The notes under the pieces are model-generated. The model saw nothing but the letters and a program-made list of their open reading frames with translations. It made no database searches and was not told the origin of the DNA. The position numbers were made by a program, and so were the translations under genes. A DNA stretch of 64,000 bases from Eubacterium sp. (lineage in GTDB: Bacteria > Bacillota > Clostridia > Oscillospirales > Acutalibacteraceae): NCBI GenBank assembly GCA_029258375.1, contig JARHZA010000001.1, forward strand, positions 973,564 through 1,037,563, in the 5' to 3' direction. Below, in pieces: positions 60,765-64,000 of this stretch (position 1 is its first letter; every line of letters begins with the position of its first letter).

Positions 60765-63700
60765 TTAAAATAATTCATAATGACATTGTTTACCAAGGAA
60801 AAAAGAGTATAAAATGGCCTCTTTTACCTCTTTTTTGAGTGTTTTTGATACTGCTTTAGCATAAAAAGAAATTTGATTATTATACATTGAGAGTAATTGG
60901 CTATCGCTTTTAACTCTATCAGTCTTATAATCGACTAACACTAATTTACCATTTTCTTCAAAAACACAGTCTGCAATTCCCTGAATCAATATTTTTTCAT
61001 TTGATTCAGTATCTTCTATTTCATTTGCACTAACAAATGATGATACTTTAATTTCTCGATAAATTTTATCAGCCTTAAACATACGATCAGCAAATTTAGA
61101 ACTAAAAAGCTTATTTAATGCTATTGTGTCAAGACAATCTGCTTGTTTTTGTGTCAAAAATCCTTGTTCGAGAAGTCTTGAAATTTCTGAATTTATATCA
61201 GTTTTAGAATTATTATAATCACAAAACTGCATAAATGTGTGCATAGCCGTTCCTTTTTCTCCAGGAGTTAGTCCATCTTCGTTTATAAAAGCAGGTTTGC
61301 TTGATGCAAAAAAATCTAAATTTTTTACACTTTCATCAAGACTTGATGCGGTTCTTTTTGCTGGTATAACAGATAAATTATCATTTTCATATTTGTATGA
61401 TAGTCTGTTACCGATTTCTAAAACAACATTTTCGTTTGGTAAAGCTTTTATTTCATCTTCATTTTCTTCTATTTCATCTACAGAATCAATAATTTCTATA
61501 TTTAGAGGATATGATGCAGTTTTAGTCTTAACATCAATATCCGTATACTTTCTTAATTTTGAGCCATTTTGATGTAATAATGCAGACATAAGAAGTATGT
61601 CTCCATCTGAGTTGATATTTTGACATAAAAAAGGATCTATACTACCTTCAGATATTTTACCAGCAAGACCTTCAATTTTGCTTTCAAGATTATCCACTGT
61701 AATAAAAGAAATAAATTGTTCTTTAGCTCGAGTCATGGCGACATATAGAACTCTTAAATTTTCACTTATAAGAGCGTTTTTATTAAGTGTTTTTATTACT
61801 GTATACGGAATTGTATTACACTGGTATAAAAGTTCTTCGTTGTGAATTTTAACACCAATACCCATAAATGAATTCAAAAGCATTTTATCTGACAAATCTT
61901 GTGTGTTATATTTTTTTGACGCACCGGCTAAGATAACCACAGGAAACTCAAGTCCTTTTGAATGGTGAACGCTCATAATAGACACAGCATTTTCATCTGT
62001 GGCATTAAGTGACGCACTTTCTATTCCCCTATCGCTATTTTGAACACTGTCAACATAGCGCATAAAAGAAGTTAGACCTACATTTTGTGATGAATCAAAG
62101 GTGTTTGCAAACTCAATTAGTTTATTTATATTTCTACATCTTTGTTCTCCGTTTCCCAATGCATTTGCAAAAGCATAAATATTTTTATAATCGCAGACAT
62201 AACGAATAAATGATGAAACAGACATAGTAACAACCATTTTACTAAAAGAATCAATTTCATTAAGAAAATGTTTAACTTTATCAGAATCTGAATTGACTAC
62301 ACTTGTATATAAGTTAGAAGTATACTGTTTTTGTTCGAGTTTGATTTTAGCCATTTCTTCGGCAGTAAATCCATATAATGGTGACATCATTACTGCCAAA
62401 AGTGGAATATCTTGCATTGGATTATCAATAACTTTTAATAAAGACAAAATAATTTTTATTTCATTATTATCAAAAAGATTAGTTGAATTATCACAAATAA
62501 CAGGTATTCCAAACTCTGTTAACACTTCATTATATTGACTTATGTGATTTTTTGTTGAGCGAAGAAGAATTGCAAAATCACCATACTCAATTGGTCTATA
62601 TTGATCTTCTTCACCTTTTGCATTCTTATTTTTTATAAGTTCGTATGAATCAATTTTATTCTTTATAGTTTTAGCAATGTAAATTGCTTCATTTCTATCA
62701 AAATCTTTGCCTTTTGTACCAGTTAATATCTTAATTTGTGCCGATTCAATTTCATTGTTACTATAATCTGCCCCATAATTAAGATATTCGCTTTTATCAT
62801 AATCAAGTTCGCCAGTTTTTTCTGTCATAAAAGTTGAAAAAACATAGTTTACATAATCACAAATTTCTTGTTTTGAACGGAAATTTTTATCTAAGATAAT
62901 TTTAGAATCTACAAATTCATTTTCTTCTTTGTACAGTTCGTATTTATTTTTTTTAGAAGTAAAAATAAAAGGCATCGCAAGTCTAAAACGGTAAATGCTT
63001 TGTTTAACATCACCAACCATAAATCTGTTATGACTGTTTGAAAGCATTTTGAAAAGCATATCTTGTGCTTCATTAGTATCTTGATATTCATCAACAAGAA
63101 TTTCATAAAATCCGTCTTCTAAATCGTATGCAAGTTGTGATTTTTCAATATTTCCGTCATCATTGAATGAAGTAAGAAGTTCTATTGCAAAATGTTCTAT
63201 ATCAGAAAAAGTATAACCATTTCTTTCATTTTTTAATGATAAATATTCCTTATCAAAAAGTTCGACAACTTCACATAGTTTCTTTAGAACTGGATACAAA
63301 CTTTCCATATCTGACTTGTAATCATCGCTTGAGGCACAAAATAACGACTTTAAATCATTTATGACTGTATCTTTATATATTTTCCTTTTAGCTGTAATAT
63401 TAGCCTTTACAGGAGACGTATAGCCTCTTTTAAAAGCAATTCTTCCAAAAGAAACATTACCAAAAGCAGTTATTATTTCATCCCAACCATTATTTATAGA
63501 AGAAATAAGATAATCATAAACTTTTAAATCATCATTTAATGTATTTGTATATCCTTCAAACAACTCATCGCTTGGATCGAGAAGATCGTAACAACTCTCA
63601 ATAAGACTTTTACCACAAAATAATCCGTCTTTTAGTTGATTTAACAAAGATTCGTACCAAACACTGTCTTTTAAATCGATAGCAGGATTATAAAATTCAA

Positions 63701-64000
63701 CAATTTCGTTAAGCCATTTCATTGGGAATGGTTGTGCATATATGTAAGTATGAAGTTTTTTTATTGTGCTTATTAGCGCTTTATCATCTTTTGGAGAAGA
63801 TAAAAGCTCAACTAAAGATAAAAAGTCATTATCTTTGTCATCAAAAAATTGTTCAAGTACCGTATTAAGTGCATTTTCAGCGATTAAACTTGCTTCTGAT
63901 TCATCAATTAGTGAAAAGTCTTGATTTATTCCTAATTTAAAAAAGTTATCTTTAACAAGGTTGAGACAAAAAGCATCAATAGTACAAATTTTTGCACTTG
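60765..64000 (-). CDS. addA: ATP-dependent helicase/nuclease subunit A (AddA), N-terminus outside window
   Basis: An open frame of 1077 residues runs off the 64000 end; the internal ATG at 63722 is not the start. The first visible residues (ICTIDAFCLNLVKDNFF) are helicase motif Ic of a UvrD-type protein. VDEYQDTNEAQD (motif II), QSIYRFRLA (motif III), SVHHSKGLEFPVV (motif V) and VAMTRAKEQ (motif VI) follow. The C-terminal RecB-type nuclease has VLVDYKTDRV. AddAB resects double-strand breaks up to a Chi site. The Walker A motif and about 120-150 residues are missing at the window edge; addB is expected upstream. Confidence 0.95.
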   Translation of the reverse strand, partial: SAKICTIDAFCLNLVKDNFFKLGINQDFSLIDESEASLIAENALNTVLEQFFDDKDNDFLSLVELLSSPKDDKALISTIKKLHTYIYAQPFPMKWLNEIVEFYNPAIDLKDSVWYESLLNQLKDGLFCGKSLIESCYDLLDPSDELFEGYTNTLNDDLKVYDYLISSINNGWDEIITAFGNVSFGRIAFKRGYTSPVKANITAKRKIYKDTVINDLKSLFCASSDDYKSDMESLYPVLKKLCEVVELFDKEYLSLKNERNGYTFSDIEHFAIELLTSFNDDGNIEKSQLAYDLEDGFYEILVDEYQDTNEAQDMLFKMLSNSHNRFMVGDVKQSIYRFRLAMPFIFTSKKNKYELYKEENEFVDSKIILDKNFRSKQEICDYVNYVFSTFMTEKTGELDYDKSEYLNYGADYSNNEIESAQIKILTGTKGKDFDRNEAIYIAKTIKNKIDSYELIKNKNAKGEEDQYRPIEYGDFAILLRSTKNHISQYNEVLTEFGIPVICDNSTNLFDNNEIKIILSLLKVIDNPMQDIPLLAVMMSPLYGFTAEEMAKIKLEQKQYTSNLYTSVVNSDSDKVKHFLNEIDSFSKMVVTMSVSSFIRYVCDYKNIYAFANALGNGEQRCRNINKLIEFANTFDSSQNVGLTSFMRYVDSVQNSDRGIESASLNATDENAVSIMSVHHSKGLEFPVVILAGASKKYNTQDLSDKMLLNSFMGIGVKIHNEELLYQCNTIPYTVIKTLNKNALISENLRVLYVAMTRAKEQFISFITVDNLESKIEGLAGKISEGSIDPFLCQNINSDGDILLMSALLHQNGSKLRKYTDIDVKTKTASYPLNIEIIDSVDEIEENEDEIKALPNENVVLEIGNRLSYKYENDNLSVIPAKRTASSLDESVKNLDFFASSKPAFINEDGLTPGEKGTAMHTFMQFCDYNNSKTDINSEISRLLEQGFLTQKQADCLDTIALNKLFSSKFADRMFKADKIYREIKVSSFVSANEIEDTESNEKILIQGIADCVFEENGKLVLVDYKTDRVKSDSQLLSMYNNQISFYAKAVSKTLKKEVKEAILYSFFLGKQCHYELF

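Overview
The window reads as chromosomal DNA of an AT-rich, endospore-forming Gram-positive bacterium of class Clostridia. The grounds are the sporulation genes (cwlD-like, spoIIM-like, spoVM, sipL-like, spoIVA), a PASTA-domain Ser/Thr kinase with its PP2C phosphatase, a cysteine T-box leader, remA, recX, yugP, strong AGGAGG ribosome binding sites and protein families typical of Clostridia (DUF1667, TIGR04086, DUF1294). No prophage, insertion sequence, CRISPR array or rRNA operon was seen. Genus and species cannot be told from the sequence alone.

Layout. Positions 1-2260: end of a flavoprotein operon (GlpA-like, GlpB-like, DUF1667). 2319-2606: a complete tRNA-Leu operon on the minus strand. 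2644-6980: a D-2-hydroxyacid dehydrogenase, a CwlD-like amidase, radA and a Xer-type recombinase. 7.0-10.8 kb, minus strand: queA-tgt-yajC-TIGR04086-spoIIM-like. 10.9-13.7 kb: asd-dapA-dapB, the start of the lysine/diaminopimelate pathway. 14.4-17.9 kb: an Fe-S aldo/keto reductase and T-box-controlled cysE-cysS. 18-21.7 kb: recA-recX-rimO-pgsA. 21.8-24.9 kb: rpmB, plsY, der, rpmF, yceD. 25-31 kb: a small P-loop protein, pgi, a D,D-carboxypeptidase, mtaB, a GHL10 lipoprotein and two small genes. 31.2-34.5 kb: a spore-coat basement cluster. 34.5-47.3 kb, minus strand: a long housekeeping run yicC-remA-gmk-rpoZ-priA-def-fmt-yugP-rsmB-rlmN-prpC-prkC-rsgA-thiN. 47.5-58.8 kb: a WYL regulator, a class B PBP, a U32 protein, mltG, small metabolic genes, tmk-like, DUF896, rpoD and dnaG. 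58.9-64 kb: a metallophosphoesterase, a YigZ protein, rpmE and addA, which runs off the end.

The most interesting stretch is 31.2-34.5 kb. Three proteins that cooperate to lay the first coat layer on the forespore sit together: SpoVM, a SipL-like SPOCS/LysM protein and SpoIVA. SpoVM is a 25-residue peptide with a TTG start and so is easily missed. A 47-residue membrane peptide of unknown function lies just upstream of it. The run prpC-prkC-rsgA-thiN-spoVM matches the Bacillus subtilis order (which also has rpe), here joined directly to sipL-spoIVA.

Other points worth a look: a perfect 11-6-11 inverted repeat with the geometry of a Xer/dif site, upstream of the Xer-type gene and near a switch in gene orientation; and three hairpins that hold a ribosome binding site in or next to their 3' arm directly before a start codon (TIGR04086 gene, 47-aa gene, class B PBP gene). 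All functional statements rest on motif recognition by eye; no database search or folding calculation was run.
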